Assembly: GCA_023052935.1 (NCBI GenBank)
Contig: CM041292.1
Coordinates: forward strand, 203,135,799 to 203,199,798
Direction of reading: 5' to 3'
Source of the DNA: Piezodorus guildinii
Lineage: Eukaryota; Arthropoda; Insecta; Hemiptera; Pentatomidae
Length of the DNA: 64,000 bases
The position numbers and the translations under genes are program-made. Positions 1-11,512 of the stretch are shown here, piece by piece. The notes under the pieces are model-generated. The model was given only the letters and a program-made list of their open reading frames with translations, had not been told where the DNA came from and did no database searches. Position 1 is the first letter of the stretch. Each line of letters begins with the position of its first letter.

Positions 1-264
1 GACTGGACACAACAATGGGACGCAGGGAGGCAGGGACCAGCTGAACACAGCGGAAGCTCTGCCCCTTTCGCATCCATCCAGAGGCTCAGTTATTTACGAC
101 CAGTCAAGTCACCAACATGTGTTGCCCACTCTCAGGCACATGGCCTCCCACCAGAAGGAGGTTTTCGGCTATCCTCGTCCTCAACATTCAGCGAAGAATA
201 TTGCACGATTTTTCGAAAGACAATGCAGAATGTTAGGTGATAATGATTCGCTCATTGTATAGGT
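1..264. other. Unassigned, relatively GC-rich stretch
   Basis: I recognise no gene, RNA or transposon here. The first ~210 bases are more GC-rich and complex than most of the window, so this may be the edge of an unidentified repeat or exon-like sequence cut by the window start. No long reading frame crosses it. The dispersed GCCGCC repeat begins at its right edge. Confidence 0.3.
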
Positions 265-790
265 ATTGTTCACGCCATATGTTACGGCCTGATAAGGTTT
301 TTATAGTTTTTCAATCGAAAAATGATAAGTTCATAATTTTTATGATATTTATAATAAGATCATTTTTTTTGTTTAAATCTTTATTTTTTAATTTCTTTTT
401 AAAATAGTTATTTTAAATATAATTTTAAAAGTTTTTAAACGAGAGCAGTAGAAGAGAAAGACAGAAGACGATCGTACTTCAATTGTTTTTTGACTGCCTC
501 GTGGCAAGTCGAGTCTTAAGCTGGCTGCTGAGCGGTGAAGATGTGCCGTATATAGACCCAAGATTCCTCTCAACGTTTGAACGTTTGGAAACGAATTTCT
601 TCATCTTCTCATCGTTCCCCTTGGAACTTGGAAGAGCCGCCTTGCGGTCATTTTCCACACCCAAGAGAACTTCGTCCAAGCCGCCCTGCGGTAATTTTCT
701 TCAATACTCAAGACGACTTCGTTCAAGCCGCCCTGCGGTCGTTTTCTTCAACACTCAACTGGACATCTTTACGTGAATATAACCTATCTT
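265..790 (+). repeat. Dispersed GCCGCC repeat, copy 1 (complete)
   Basis: The same sequence recurs in reverse orientation at 20925-21352, continuing at 22452-22525 after an RTE-like insertion. Matching landmarks in both copies are the CACGCCATATG-like block near 273, the AT-rich middle, and the GC-rich right part ending in tandem subrepeats. Those subrepeats start near 636, 680 and 727 (period 44-47 bp), each with a GCCGCC(C/T)TGCGG core that is nearly palindromic. Short reading frames here are forced by the subrepeats and differ between copies. I cannot name the family; an LTR-like or non-autonomous element is possible. Confidence 0.6.
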
Positions 791-1387
791 TATCCATTAA
801 TGGAACATTTAATTTCTTAATTCTTATTCAAGAAACTGTTTAATTTGATAACTATTTTTTTTTTACATCTTTAAGCATTAATTAAGTTAAGTTTGTTTCT
901 TCTATTTTTACAATATTTTAATTAGGTTTATTTTGTTTCCTACATTTTCTTACAGCTGTTTAATTATAATTAGGTTAATTTTTTCTTATATAAATTTATT
1001 AGGATAATTTGTTTCTTATCTTGCTTATATGTATTTCAGTGTATTAAATGTATTGTGATTCGTCGTTTGCTTTCATTATTTTTATTTATTTTAAATCTAT
1101 ACAGTCCACTTATTTATTTCAATAGAACCAACCTCAATTTTGAGTTGTCACTTGGAAGTATTATTCTTTCACGGATAGCCCAGCGTATACAGGTATGATG
1201 TTGAATCCTCATTGCAAAAATGTGTTGAAACACCGGAGGAAGAGACTGCATTTTTAAAAAAACTTGGACAAAGTGAATATCAAAAAGATAGAAATGTTCT
1301 TTAAAAATAATACAAATTGTAAACTTTAGTTTTAGTAAATGTTTTCAATAACTCTGTAACTGTACATATTTCTCTTTTAAATTGTAC

Positions 1388-2150
1388 ACTATCAGCCATT
1401 GAAGAATGGTGTCAAAACTGGAGAATCAAGATAAATTCTAATAAATCCCATCAAATCACCTTCTCTCTACACCTATAAAGCTATGACTTCCTGCCCCACC
1501 GTATCCTTTAACAATATCCTACTTACTCCTGTTGAACAGATTCGGTACTTAGGACTCCACCTCGACAAACGCCTAACATGGAATCCTCATACTAGACTGA
1601 AACGACAGGAAACTGCTCGTAGATACAGATTACTAAAACACTTACTTGACAAACGCTCAAAACTTCCTACTTACTACGAAAAACTCGTTTATATAACAAT
1701 CATCAGGACAATTTGGACCTATGGCATTGAGCTATAGGGGTCTACTAAACCATCGCATTCCTCTCGCATCCAATCCTTGCAGTCCAAAATCCTTCGTAAA
1801 ATCCTCAATGCTCCTTACTTTGTCACCAATAAAATCATCCATAAAGACCTAAATATCCCATTAGTTGAAGACTTAGCCCGATGTAGATATACCTCTTTTC
1901 ATTCCAAACTCCCTGCCCACTTAAACCCACAATATCCGCGACCTCTCCTCCATATCTATTCCCGACAACCCACCGAGGCGCCTAAAAAGGAGATGGCCAA
2001 GAGACCTCCTAACATAAATAAGACATTGGAGTGCTACCAATGGGTAGTTTCTTCTCAAGACTACCATGTGTTCTAATCATATATAAAGCCTATTTACTTG
2101 TTGTATTAATTTAATACAGTTGTAAATTTCTTTAAATAAATAAAAATTAA
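1388..2150 (+). pseudogene. Jockey-like LINE, 3' fragment of reverse transcriptase ORF
   Basis: This is the C-terminal part of a non-LTR retrotransposon polymerase followed by its 3' UTR. In frame are the motifs WCQNWRIKIN, YLGLHLDKRLTW, a WTYGIEL block and LRKILNAPYFVTN, which is the typical Jockey-clade thumb and C-terminus. The catalytic YADD lies upstream of the truncation and is missing. A TAG at 1735-1737 replaces the Trp codon after IEL, and the end is frameshifted before the PRRLKR-type C-terminus. It ends in an A-rich tail near 2130-2155. Non-functional and 5' truncated. At least eight relatives lie in the window (call them Jockey-A). Confidence 0.8.
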
Positions 2151-2164
2151 AAAAATTGTACACT

Positions 2165-2690
2165 TCGCCGCTTTAGGCTACTTCAACACTTACTAGATAA
2201 ACGACCAAACCTTCCTCTTAACTACAAAAGGCTCATTTAGATGACTATTATAAGACCAATCTGGACTTACGGAGTAGAGCTTTGGGGCTCTACTAAACCA
2301 TCAAATTCTTCCCGCATCCAATCCTTACAATCCAAAATCCTTCGTAAAATCCTCAACGCTCCTTACTTTGTCACGAATAAACTTATCATAAAGACCTTAA
2401 TGTTCCCTATGTTACTGATTTGGCCCGGACCAGGTATCAATCCTTTCATGACTAACTCCATTCTCACTCTAACCCACTAGTTTCAATCCTTGCTTTCTCA
2501 TCGATCCCTAATAATCCTCCGAGGCGCCTGAAAAGGAAATAACCCCGGGACCTTCTAGTTTAGAATATTTTTAGAGTGCTGCCAGTGGGTAGTGTCTCTG
2601 CATGTATTTCATGACAGTTTCATATATTACCAACACATTTACTAGATGTATTTTTTATTTATGTAAATATCAATAAATATGTTTTAAAAA
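2165..2690 (+). pseudogene. Jockey-A LINE 3' fragment
   Basis: A second 5'-truncated Jockey-A copy starts just after the tail of the previous one, in the same direction. It opens at the RFRLLQHLLDKR region, keeps the IRPIWTYGVELWGSTKPS block (2241-2330), then shifts frame after FVTNKLI (a one-base loss near 2390). The 3' UTR is recognisable by its TGGGTAGT motif and ends in an A run near 2682-2690. It is non-coding today. Confidence 0.8.
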
Positions 2691-3020
2691 AAATTGCACA
2701 CTGACCAGATAGGACTTGTTCTCAAGTCTTGAGGGTCATTTGTAATTTAAATAAATAATAAATAATAATAAAAATGTGTTGCACTAAAAAAACAACGTTC
2801 AGTAACTATATATTATCTCATACCCAACTATTAATATGAAGTAATTAATATAACTATACATTTTTAACACCATACACAGGCCTCACTAACTTTACTAACA
2901 GTAATTGCAAAAATTACATGACTGTACAAGCTTTAAGCCATAGGTTCCAAACAAAAATATTTCAGGAACCTCTTTAACCAATGATTTCAATGGTAAGTAC
3001 CCACTAAATTCTAAAAATCT
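2691..3020. other. AT-rich spacer, nothing recognised
   Basis: Between two Jockey-A fragments. Only simple AT-rich sequence with an AATA-rich run near 2750-2770; no repeat family or coding signal was recognised. Confidence 0.4.
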
Positions 3021-3024
3021 TATT

Positions 3025-3700
3025 TTTTATATTATTTTATCAAAATTTTCAACTGTATAGGAATACATCAAGTAAATATGCTGATAAAAGATAGTGTACA
3101 TGAAATACCTGAAGAGAAACTGCCCATTTGCAGCACTCCACTAGGTAATCTACACTAGAAGGTCTCGAGGCCATCTTCTCATCTCAGGTGCCTCGGAGGA
3201 TTGTCAGGAATGGAAGAGGAAGCAAGAATTGAAACTAGTGGGTTAATGTGGAAGTGGAGTTTGTTATGGAAGGAATGATACCTGGTACGGGCCAAACCAG
3301 CAACATATGGGACATTAAGGTTTTTATGGATGAGTTTGTTGGTGACAAGGTAAGGAGCATTGAGGATTTTTCGAAGGATTTTTGATTGTAGGGATTGAAT
3401 ACGGGAAGAATTTGATGGTTTAGTAGAGCCCCAAAGCTCAACTCCGTACGTCCAGATAGGCCTTATGATGGTAATATAGATGAGCCTTTTGAAGTTAAGT
3501 GGAAGGTTAGAGCGTCTGTACAGTAAGTGTTGAAGTAAGCGAAAGCGTTGGACAGTTTCTTGTCGTTTCAGTCTTGTGTGCGGATTCCAAGTTCGTCGTT
3601 TGTCACGTAGGAGTCCTAGATAGCGAATCTGTTCAACCGGGACTAGCGGAATGTTATTAAAGGACACTGTAGGGCAGGATGTCGTAGGTTTACGACGAAG
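3025..3700 (-). pseudogene. Jockey-A LINE 3' fragment, minus strand
   Basis: A reverse-strand Jockey-A copy. The frame 3667-3179 is open for about 160 codons and contains VEQIRYLGLL, RRTWNPHTRLKRQETVQRF, IIRPIWTYGVELWG and LRKILNAPYLVTNKLIHK, ending near the NPPRHLR C-terminus. It lacks the YADD catalytic motif because the copy is truncated at about 3700, just upstream of the MTSCPT-like segment. The 3' UTR extends to about 3025. The long open frame suggests a fairly young copy, but no complete RT domain remains. Confidence 0.8.
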
Positions 3701-4365
3701 AATAAAGAAGTTAAAATTAAAATTAACTAAAAAGTATAATTATTAAAGCCCTCAGAAAGCCGCAAGACTACGCAGTAGCTAACACAGAGATTGACCCAGA
3801 GACAAGTACCGTATAACAAAAGAACTCCCAGCCTAATGAACAATCTTCTCCTGAGAGAAAGAAGAGACAGAGCTCCAATTACTGCAGAGAACCAAGGCAA
3901 AGCGTGGGATGGTTAGTTGTTAACCCTATTTTGTCTTATTTACTCCCAACGATAATTGTACCATTTAAAGTTTCTCCTGCACAACACGAAAAAAAAAAAC
4001 TTTAAAAAAAAAAAGTCAAAAATATGATATAATAAGGAAATGAGAATGAAAATAAAAAAAAAGTGTCATTGTTATTATAAGGAGCAAAGGTCAAACAGCA
4101 TTTTCTTGAACTCTAGAAGAAATGGTTTGCGAGCACTGAGTAAATTCATTATCGCTATAAATTGAAAATCTCTTCCTTTGATAAAAGTCACCGTTACTAT
4201 ATCCTAATACCTATAATTTGAGTACACAGGCAGAAATTTAGAGAAAATCGTCCTTAGTCGAGTAAAAAAAACAAAACAACCTTGTAGCTCTAAAAACCAT
4301 GAAGAGGTTAAATATTGGGTTGTAAAATAACTTGACAGCGTTTTTTATTGGAGATTGTAATAAAA
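3701..4365. other. Unassigned AT-rich stretch
   Basis: A-rich, low-complexity sequence with several short A runs near 3990-4070. No homology to the repeat families of the window and no coding signal was recognised. Confidence 0.35.
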
Positions 4366-4367
4366 AA

Positions 4368-5192
4368 AATCTGGTGAGGGCAACACACGACTTTCACTTA
4401 CCTCCATTTTTAAAATCAATGAAAGAATTTTCAAATACAGTTAGAGATAAAAATACGTGAAGCTATTAAGGAATTAATCAAATTGAATTTCTATAGAAAC
4501 AGGTGTTGCATTCAAAAATCTATTATATTATTATCTAAAATAATCAGTTAGTTGATGATATTTTTTCTAAAATTTTTAGCTTTCCAACGGTATATCATAC
4601 ATGTATATTACTGCTCTTATGTTCAAAAACGAAAAATTGCAACAAAAAAATATTTTAATGAATTTTTTCAATTTATATATTTACCTGTTTTTCATCAGCG
4701 TTAACAAGATAATCTAGTTATTATTATTGAATATACAAAATTAAAGGTACTTTAGAAGAAGAAAATTTAAAATATCGGCATTTAAGCCCTTTCAGACCAT
4801 TTTAATCAGAACAAAACCTACATGATATTAAAGCCCATTAAATTTTACATCGATATAGCGAGTTTAATCAAAATCGTCTGAACCGTTTTCGAGAAAATCG
4901 AAAAAAAGGTGCAAAATGCATGGTATAAAGTGCCTCTTCTGGTAAGCTCATTTTGATGAAAAAAGTTTTGTCACGTCTTGGGCGTATAGTTGTCTTAAAT
5001 ATGAAATGTCAGTTTCATAGGACTAACCGTTTCCTCCCGAGAGTTACCACACACACAAAGACCTTTTTGCGGGACTTGGTTATTTGGACTCAAGGGACCC
5101 TAAAACGTGTATTTCCATTGAAAACTGGAATTCGAAAATTTTCACGATCGCAATACTTCCCCTTACTATATATAGTAAGTGAAAGTAAAAAT
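4368..5192 (+). mobile_element. HINE-like ~900-bp family, copy A (internal deletion)
   Basis: One of at least eight copies in the window. It begins TCTGGTG(A/C)GGGCAAC, followed closely by ACTTTCACTTAC, and ends with the palindrome CTTACTATATATAGTAAG followed by TGAAAGT, so the ACTTTCACTTAC word is inverted near the two ends. It also carries the (AC)n plus AGACCTTTTTGCGGGA block. Copy A lacks about 70 bp around 4550. There is no coding capacity. Subterminal inverted repeats, a 3' hairpin and an internal microsatellite resemble Helentron-associated DINE/HINE elements; that assignment is inference. Confidence 0.7.
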
Positions 5193-5264
5193 TGATATCT
5201 ATGTCAGGCAAAAAACGTTCTACCAGACTAACAGATTTCTAATTATTGTTTCTATTGTATCATT

Positions 5265-5420
5265 ATGGGGTGGGGCGTGGTCTAGTGGATAGAGGCCTAG
5301 TTCGCACGGGTTAGAAACAAGCTCTGTCAGAATTATTTATTCTTTTATTTCAGCCGTGAAGAGGTTCCTGGCTCTATAAAGTGGTTACCCTGAAACTAAA
5401 ACACGTGGTTGCCTAAAAAC
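5265..5420 (+). repeat. Possible tRNA-derived SINE head
   Basis: The GGCGTGGTCTAGTGGATAGAGG segment resembles a Pol III A box. A weak B-box-like sequence follows near 5318, and then a non-tRNA body (GGCTCTATAAAGTGG). A related body motif, CTCTATAAAGTAGATACC, occurs near 30755. Only two loose matches exist in the window, so the call is tentative. Confidence 0.35.
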
Positions 5421-6099
5421 CTCTGGAAAACTTGATGGCAGTGCGTAACGTTGACCAATTTTGAAGACAAAAAAAAAAAAATTTCCGTCATTTAATGATT
5501 TTTTTATTTCCGAAAAAGACTATTGACTACTTAATGTATTAACAAAATGTATACATAAATTAGGAAAAAAATTAATATTTTCAGTAAAAAAAATAGCAAC
5601 AGGTCATAATATAATTATGTAAAGATCAGATAAAATGAAAACTAGAAAACAAAAGCCAGAATATTAAAATAATAGCCAGTAAAACCACCATATAAGTTCG
5701 TAGAGATGAATCCAATTTATAATTCGTTAATTTTATTTTAGAAAATTGAATGAAAAATTTTTGAATTGGACAGCATTTTCATCAATAAGAAATATGCCCC
5801 AAAAATGTTCAATGTACGGTGGTAAATACATATATATTAATATATGATCGTATTGAAACTATTAAACTGAACTTTAGAAATAGTAAAAAAAAAATAAATA
5901 AATAACACGAATAAATAATACAGAAAAATAACCCACCAACACTAAAATATTACATGGGTTGTAGATCCAAATAATAAAACATAGTTTTATTTTTTTGGTA
6001 AGGGATATCACAAAAAAAGTTTGGTTTTTTTAATTTTAGTAAAGAATCTTACATTTTCTGAAATAATAATTTTCCTCTCTAAATACTGAAATAATTTTT
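5421..6099. other. AT-rich stretch, nothing recognised
   Basis: A-rich DNA with homopolymer runs (for example 5470-5482 and 5885-5895) and no recognised element, RNA or reading frame. Confidence 0.4.
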
Positions 6100-6388
6100 A
6101 TTTTATTTATTTATTTAACGTCACTTTATGCTACTATGGCTAATCGGACGATGCTACAGTGGGAGTCCTAAATTTTGCCTATCCAGGTTTTATTAGGATA
6201 GGTATCTTTAACGAGTACCTGACTTCGCACAGGCTCGGGACCACCTTTTAACGTCCCCTCCGAAGGACGGCGTAACTAAGGATTTTCTACTCCCATTAAA
6301 AAATCCTAGGACCACCTGCGGATTTTAACCCGTGACCTTTGGCATAGGAGGCTATTACGCAAGCCACCCAGCTACAAGTGATCCCTAA
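6100..6388 (-). mobile_element. tRNA-derived SINE (SINE-1), near full length
   Basis: On the minus strand it reads a tRNA-like head (TAGC-type A box, GGTCACGGGTTAAAA-type B box), then GGACGTTAAAAGGTGGTCCCGAGCC, the TACTCGTTAAAGATCCC motif, CCTGGATAGGCAAAATTTAGGACTCC, and a tail AGTGACGTTAAATAAATAAA. It is the same family as 13316-13605, 31845-32080, 51335-51640, 52025-52318, 53270-53460 and 58038-58285. Non-coding; mobilised in trans by a LINE by family analogy. Confidence 0.75.
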
Positions 6389-7244
6389 TTTTTAAAATAG
6401 TTTCTTAATTATTTCTAATATGAATTATTTCACTTACCTCAAAATATTACATAATTATTTATGTTGAATTTAAGAATACACTCAAATGTTTAAAATCTAT
6501 TTTGTTTTCTTCGGGCAAAAATTTCAACTGTTTTTTTTTTTTTTTTTGTTTTTTTTGCATTAATTTTTAAAATGGATCTATTCTTTTGATGTATAAGGGC
6601 TTAAAATCATTCTTAAGCTTAAGTCATTAAATTTAAACCATCTACTTTGTTTTTTTAAGCTATAACATACCGCTTTCGAGGAAGTTGATTATTTTCTGAA
6701 TGCTACTGCATTTTCAAAAGGATGAAAAGAAGCAGGCTGTTGATCAAAATTTCAGTTTAGCGGCCGTAGCAGCCTCTAAAAAAAAATCCAAATTGGGGGC
6801 TGATTAATATCCTGAATAGATCAGGAAAGTGAGGGGAGAATTTAAATAAGGGCAGGAGAATTAACTCCTTTCCCTGAGGAAAAAAAGTTCATTTTGTCAG
6901 ATGAAAAATACCATGTCAGGGAAATAGAATATACTTTTTGGACATCCTTTAATTTCTATTTTACTATGATAAAATTAGTATTAAGATTACATACCGTAAA
7001 GTGAATCAAATCAGCTTTTATTGAAACTAATGTAATTAAAAATTCAGAAGTAATTTCGACATGTTAAAAATATCGGATGTAAAAAACATTAAAAATAAAA
7101 AAAAGTTTATTGGAAACATTTCTTTTCAATCGAATTTTTAGAAACATAGGAATATTTAAAGAAGCAATCAATAAATAAACTATTATCCCAAGATATTTTA
7201 AAGTTATGTAGAACGGCGCGCTGTATACAATTTTCAAATTTTGG
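6389..7244. other. AT-rich stretch, nothing recognised
   Basis: AT-rich with a T run at 6531-6547. The only frame, on the minus strand at 7285-7064, is low-complexity and resembles no family I know. Confidence 0.4.
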
Positions 7245-8098
7245 GCTTTCAAAAACCTCTGAACTAGTATGCATGTATATATCAATCGCTTCTCTTAAAC
7301 TCTTCTTAAGATTGCGTGATGCACTACCGTTTAAAGTTCGTCGGCTCCTTGTTTCTTCTCTCGTCTTCCCCCACTTTGACTATGGCTGCCTAGTTTTGTG
7401 TGGATTGTCTGGTGGACTTGAGATGAGATTGGAAAGGCTAATGAAATGTTTTATTAGATTCATCTTCGGAGTCCCCAGACGCTCCAGCGTCGCCGACAGG
7501 TATGCCGAGTTGAAGTGGCTCAATCCAGTTTCTCGCCGACAGTATTTCCTGGGAGTATTCCTATTCCGCACTTTTAATACCCAAGTCCATCCTACATTCT
7601 TGACCTACTCATCCCTTGTTCATCAGTACATTCGTTTAACACAAGATCCCAACCCACTAACCTCAATTTGCCTTCTCATCGAACATCATTCTTTAAAAAA
7701 TCTTTTAGTTTGGGTGCCACCTCTCTTTGGAATTCCATACCTACCTCTATACGCAAAGCATCTTCCTTAACCTCATTTAAAAACAAATTATTCCATCATC
7801 TCCTCAGTAATCAGTCTTCCGAATAATTGTATAAAAAATTAAGACTAATAGTCATATTTCAAGTTACGAAAACTTTTTTTTTCTATGATTTTACGATTTA
7901 GTGTGAGTAGTCATATGTCGTTCAAGCAACAGTATTTACTATTTTTTATAAATAATATAAGTATAACCTAATATAAGTTTGTTTTTGTAATGTTTTTATT
8001 TTTAAGCCAGACATAATACTCACTCTTGTACTTTTTTTGTTATTCTTAGGGGACAGAAGTCCCACAATAAAATTTATTTTTCTTCTTCTTCTTCTTCT
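7245..8098 (+). pseudogene. CR1/L2-type LINE, C-terminal RT fragment
   Basis: The frame 7273-7770 encodes the post-catalytic region of a non-LTR reverse transcriptase. Visible are a LPFKVRRLLVSSLVFPHFDYG block, RLERLMKCFIRFIFGVPRRSSV, and LKWLNPVSRRQYFLG, a signature common to CR1/L2/Crack-like LINEs of arthropods. The YADD motif is absent through 5' truncation. The frame breaks near 7770, with coding-like sequence (FKNKLFHHLL type) continuing in another frame to about 7825. It ends in a short (TTC)n microsatellite at 8081-8098, which fits the microsatellite tails of that group. The exact clade is uncertain. Confidence 0.7.
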
Positions 8099-8236
8099 AT
8101 ATATATTGCATAATATATATTAAATTAAATAATATCTATTCATTACGCTTATATTTTTCTTAAATAAGCAGTTTTTAATTTATACTCATATTAATTACAT
8201 TTAGCTTTCTTTACTTTAATTTTTAAATCTATTAGC

Positions 8237-8860
8237 ATCCTGCCCTACAGTGTCCTTCAATAACATTCCGCTAGTTCTTGTTGAACAGATCCGATATCTA
8301 GGAATCCACCTCGACACCTCGACGTCTTACCTTGGCCCTCATAGAAGTCTGAAACGAGAAGAAACAGCTCGACGTTTTAGGCTACGCTAACACTTACTAG
8401 ACAAACGTTCTAATCTTCCACTAAACTACAAAAGACTCATCTACATGACTATCATACGGCCTATATGGACTTACGGAGTAGAGTTTTGGGTCTCTACTAA
8501 ATTCAAAATCCTTCGTAAAATCCTCAATGCTCCTTACTTTGTAACTAATAAACTTATCTATAAAGACCTTAATGTTCCATATCTTGCAGATTGCAGATGC
8601 CCGAACCATATATCATCCCGTTAACGACAAACTTCATTCCCTCTCTAATCCTCTAGTTTCAATCCTTTCTCCCACTTCAATTCCTGATAATCCTCCGCGA
8701 CGTCTGAAAAGAAAATGGCCTCGAGACCTTCTAGTTTAGAATATTTTTAGAGTGCTGCCGCTGGGTAGCTTCTCTACATGTCTATTTTCTTTTAGGCTAT
8801 TTACTAGATGTGTTGTACAATACAGTTGTAAAAATCAATACTTTTTTTTTTTTTAATTAT
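8237..8860 (+). pseudogene. Jockey-A LINE 3' fragment, frameshifted
   Basis: It begins at the SCPTVSFNNIPL segment and runs through the RYLG, TRPIWTYGVE, KILRKILNAPYFVTNKLI and PRRLKRKWPRDLL-coding regions to the GGGTAGCTTCTCTAC 3' UTR. Several indels and a duplicated CTCGAC near 8310 break the frame, and part of the SNSSRIQSLQ segment is deleted at about 8500. It is an inactive, 5'-truncated copy. Confidence 0.75.
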
Positions 8861-9500
8861 TAGACATGGAAAATCTTGGTTTACTTTATAAATTTTACTA
8901 TGTATAAACTTCAAAGTCCTAAAATAGGATTTTTTTCAGATATGAAAAAGCTTTTCTCAGAAGAATAACTCTTTAATTAATCCCCTTCCTCCATTCCTTC
9001 CCGACATGACAAACGTCTCCTCTCCCTTCAATCCGTGCCCGGTCATGCTTTCCTCTACTTAATTTTTCCATTTTATTTCAGGTCTTCCTCACATTTTTTT
9101 ATTTTTTTTTATTTATGTCTCCATTCTCACCATCAACGACGGCATGTGACCTGTTTCAATTATATTATATCTTCATCTATCCCTTTAAACATATTTCAAT
9201 GATATTTCTATTTAATTAATAATTGTTAGTTCGTACTTTCTGAAATCCTCCATCGATTAAATCAAAAGATTTTTTTTAATTTTTTATTTTATTTTACAAC
9301 ATCCACTAACAGGCTTAGGCCCTATTACAGGTGGTAAATCATACAAATAAAATAAATACATACCAGCAAAGATTTTAAATGTTGAATGAAAGTAAGCTCT
9401 GTTCATATACTCCGTTTTTGTTTTGTTTTTTGTTCGTTTTTTGTTTAATAACTACATAAAATACAAACATTAAAGAGCGTATTCACAATTTCTTATTTCA
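8861..9500. other. AT-rich stretch, nothing firm
   Basis: Contains T-rich and pyrimidine-rich DNA (8990-9180). Nothing matched the families of the window convincingly. Confidence 0.35.
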
Positions 9501-9504
9501 CAAC

Positions 9505-9719
9505 TAAATTCGATCAGCTCGTCCGCAAACTCTCATCTCCTATTCCTGATCATCTTCCTAGGCGGCTGAAAAGACGATGGCCTCGAGACCTACTTAGCTG
9601 AATAAACTTTGAAGTGCTACCACTGGGTAGTTTCTTCACATGCCTGTATCACGCCCACTTGATCTATTAGCACATTTACTTATTGTATTTTATTGTAATA
9701 CAGTTGTAAATTTAAAAAA

Positions 9720-9790
<71 letters not shown>
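9505..9790 (+). mobile_element. Jockey-A-type LINE extreme 3' end with long poly(A)
   Basis: Starts in the sequence coding for PRRLKRRWPRDLL (near 9560-9600), then the CTACCACTGGGTAGTTTCTTCAC 3' UTR motif seen in other copies, and ends in about 70 nearly uninterrupted A residues (9718-9790). The long pure tail suggests either recent insertion or later slippage. Heavily 5' truncated. Confidence 0.7.
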
Positions 9791-9792
<2 letters not shown>

Positions 9793-9984
9793 ATTCGACC
9801 AGATTTAAGACAAGACAATATTCCAATTTATAAATTATTAAATGAAATTATTCCAATAAAACAATTTTATCAAGTGATATCACACTGTCTTATAACCCTT
9901 TGCTCTCGAAGCCTTATTAGCTGGAGCGAACCACTAACACGAGTTGACGCATTCTATAAATGTTTTATATTTTACTAACAGTAT

Positions 9985-10090
9985 GAGTGATTTCTAGACT
10001 TTGTATATATTTTATTGATTCGTTATTGTATATTTATTTTATTATAATTATATTGCTATGTAAATATTGTATGAATGTAGTATAAATGTC
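9985..10090 (+). mobile_element. Jockey-B 3' UTR fragment
   Basis: Matches the 3' UTR of the Jockey-B copies at 57740-57845 (plus) and 55921-56090 (minus): TATTGATTC(G/A)TTATTGT followed by TAAATATTGTATGAATGTAGTAT. Only the tail region is present; no coding sequence. Confidence 0.6.
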
Positions 10091-10203
10091 CTAACAGCCA
10101 GAAGCGAGCCCCGTCGCAGTAATACTTCATTTTGAAAATCATATTAAAACTTTTAACGACTCCGCAATTCCTTAAAACGTATGCAAGTTACAGAAAAAGG
10201 AAT

Positions 10204-11055
10204 TAGATGAAGTAGATGGTTGGGGGTGCGGTCATAAATTAGAAACACACATTTAAAATAAGTGCTATTATTTCTCAACAAACAATCGAATCAGTAAGCA
10301 TAACATAGCTTCTCGGAAAAGCTCTAACGAACATTCTAGTTCCCATATTTTATGTTCCACGCAATGAGCGTTTTTTAAAACGGAAAAAACATCACTTCCT
10401 TAGACACAGTCTCAGAGTCAAGTATGTATCTTTTTTCTTATTGATTAGGATCTTTTTTTCATCGCCTATATCTTTCTCCCTCTTTCCATACTCATATCTT
10501 TCTCCGTTACATATCCTGACATATAATTGTTAGTTTAATATTACATTATTTTAAAATTTAAAATTATTTTTTATTCATACTGTTTCTCTTTTTTAATGAC
10601 TATGTTCTTTTTACATATTACCTATATTCTTATAAACTATGTTTTTAATATATTACCGTCATATATCACTTCAAAATTGTTCATATTTAAAATTTTAATT
10701 GTTCACATATTTTTCCTTTGTCATTTGTTTCATTTGCTTAGTATCTCTTTATATATTCCTATTACAACATTATCACCTCAATTCTGTTTACTTCCATACT
10801 TTATAACTGTCATTTCATTATCATATTACATTTAATTTTATTTATGTTACCATATTATATTACTGTCATATTATTATTATATACCTAACGCATTATTAAG
10901 TTTCTTTTAGCCCTGATGAAGGCCCACATTGAAGGCCGAAACGTCGGCACATAATTAAAATAGCACTTGTTTTAAATGTGTGTTTCTAATTTATGACCGC
11001 ACCCCCAACCATCTTCCTCATCTAATTTCTCAACGGTCAACAAAACTCCATCATT
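10204..11055 (+). mobile_element. Family I hammerhead-bearing element, with TSD
   Basis: An 852-bp non-coding element bounded by a perfect 12-bp direct repeat, AGAAAAAGGAAT (10192-10203 and 11056-11067). Its ends are inverted copies of ATGGTTGGGGGTGCGGTC followed by AAACACACATTTAAAATAAG (about 10216-10270 and 10965-11013). Outside the right inverted end lies TTCTCAACGGTCAAC, also found at the end of family II. An intact HHR core lies at 10910-10948. Variable-length TSDs and HHRs fit a Penelope-like LTR unit or a retrozyme rather than a DNA transposon. A decayed relative is at 14216-15352 and an end-only fold-back at 63862-64000. Confidence 0.75.
10910..10948 (+). ncRNA. Hammerhead ribozyme motif, family I, intact core
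   Basis: Reads GCC-CTGATGA-[stem II]-GAAACGTC-GGC. The flanking GCC (10910-10912) and GGC (10946-10948) pair as the inner part of stem I. Stem II is GGCC/GGCC around a CACATTGAA loop. GAAACGTC (10938-10945) holds the catalytic GAA and a self-complementary ACGT. By HHR rules cleavage would follow C10945 (GUC). A two-base-pair stem III cannot close a loop, so activity is expected mainly as a dimer, as described for Penelope-type HHRs. Confidence 0.8.
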
Positions 11056-11344
11056 AGAAAAAGGAATAATTCAATAACGAAAAAGAGAAATTAAGAATTT
11101 TAAATTAAGGGAATAAAAAAAAAATTATTAATGTTATCTTTTACCACTATTATTCTTGTTCAAATTAGGACAGATTGTAATATCACTGAATAAAAATTAT
11201 TGTTAAAAAAAAAAAACTATATTAAAAATTTTTAATGCTGATTGGACTCAGTAACTTTGGAAGAAATATTCTGATCGCCAATAAACTCGACTTCGAACTA
11301 ATGTGATCCCTTGTCACGATTATTTTTAAAATGACATCTTTGTA

Positions 11345-11505
11345 GTCTTTATTTCTTAGATATACAATATCACTTTTATTCTACAGTGGTTAATCGGACG
11401 ATTGTACTATTTAATTAAGTCCTAAATAATGCCAATCCAGGTTTTGTTAGGATAGGGATCTTTGAGGAGTACCCGACATCGCAAAGGCTCGAGGACACAA
11501 TTATA
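11345..11505 (-). mobile_element. SINE-1 fragment (body and tail)
   Basis: Minus strand carries the SINE-1 body: TACTCCTCAAAGATCCCTATCC, CAAAACCTGGATTGGC, and the AATCGTCCGATTAACCACTG block. The tRNA-like head is missing; the fragment abuts the HINE-like copy that starts at 11513. Confidence 0.65.
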
Positions 11506-11512
11506 CGTGGTT

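Noticed and set aside
483..843. Overlapping plus-strand frames of 97 and 88 codons, and minus-strand frames
   Set aside because: They are produced by GC-rich 44-47-bp subrepeats and occur on both strands; the inverted copy at 20.9 kb does not conserve them.
4953..5195. Recurrent frame beginning MMKKVLSRLGR in HINE-like copies
   Set aside because: It appears in several copies only because the DNA is shared; it is disrupted in others by indels and the (AC)n tract and has no recognisable domain.
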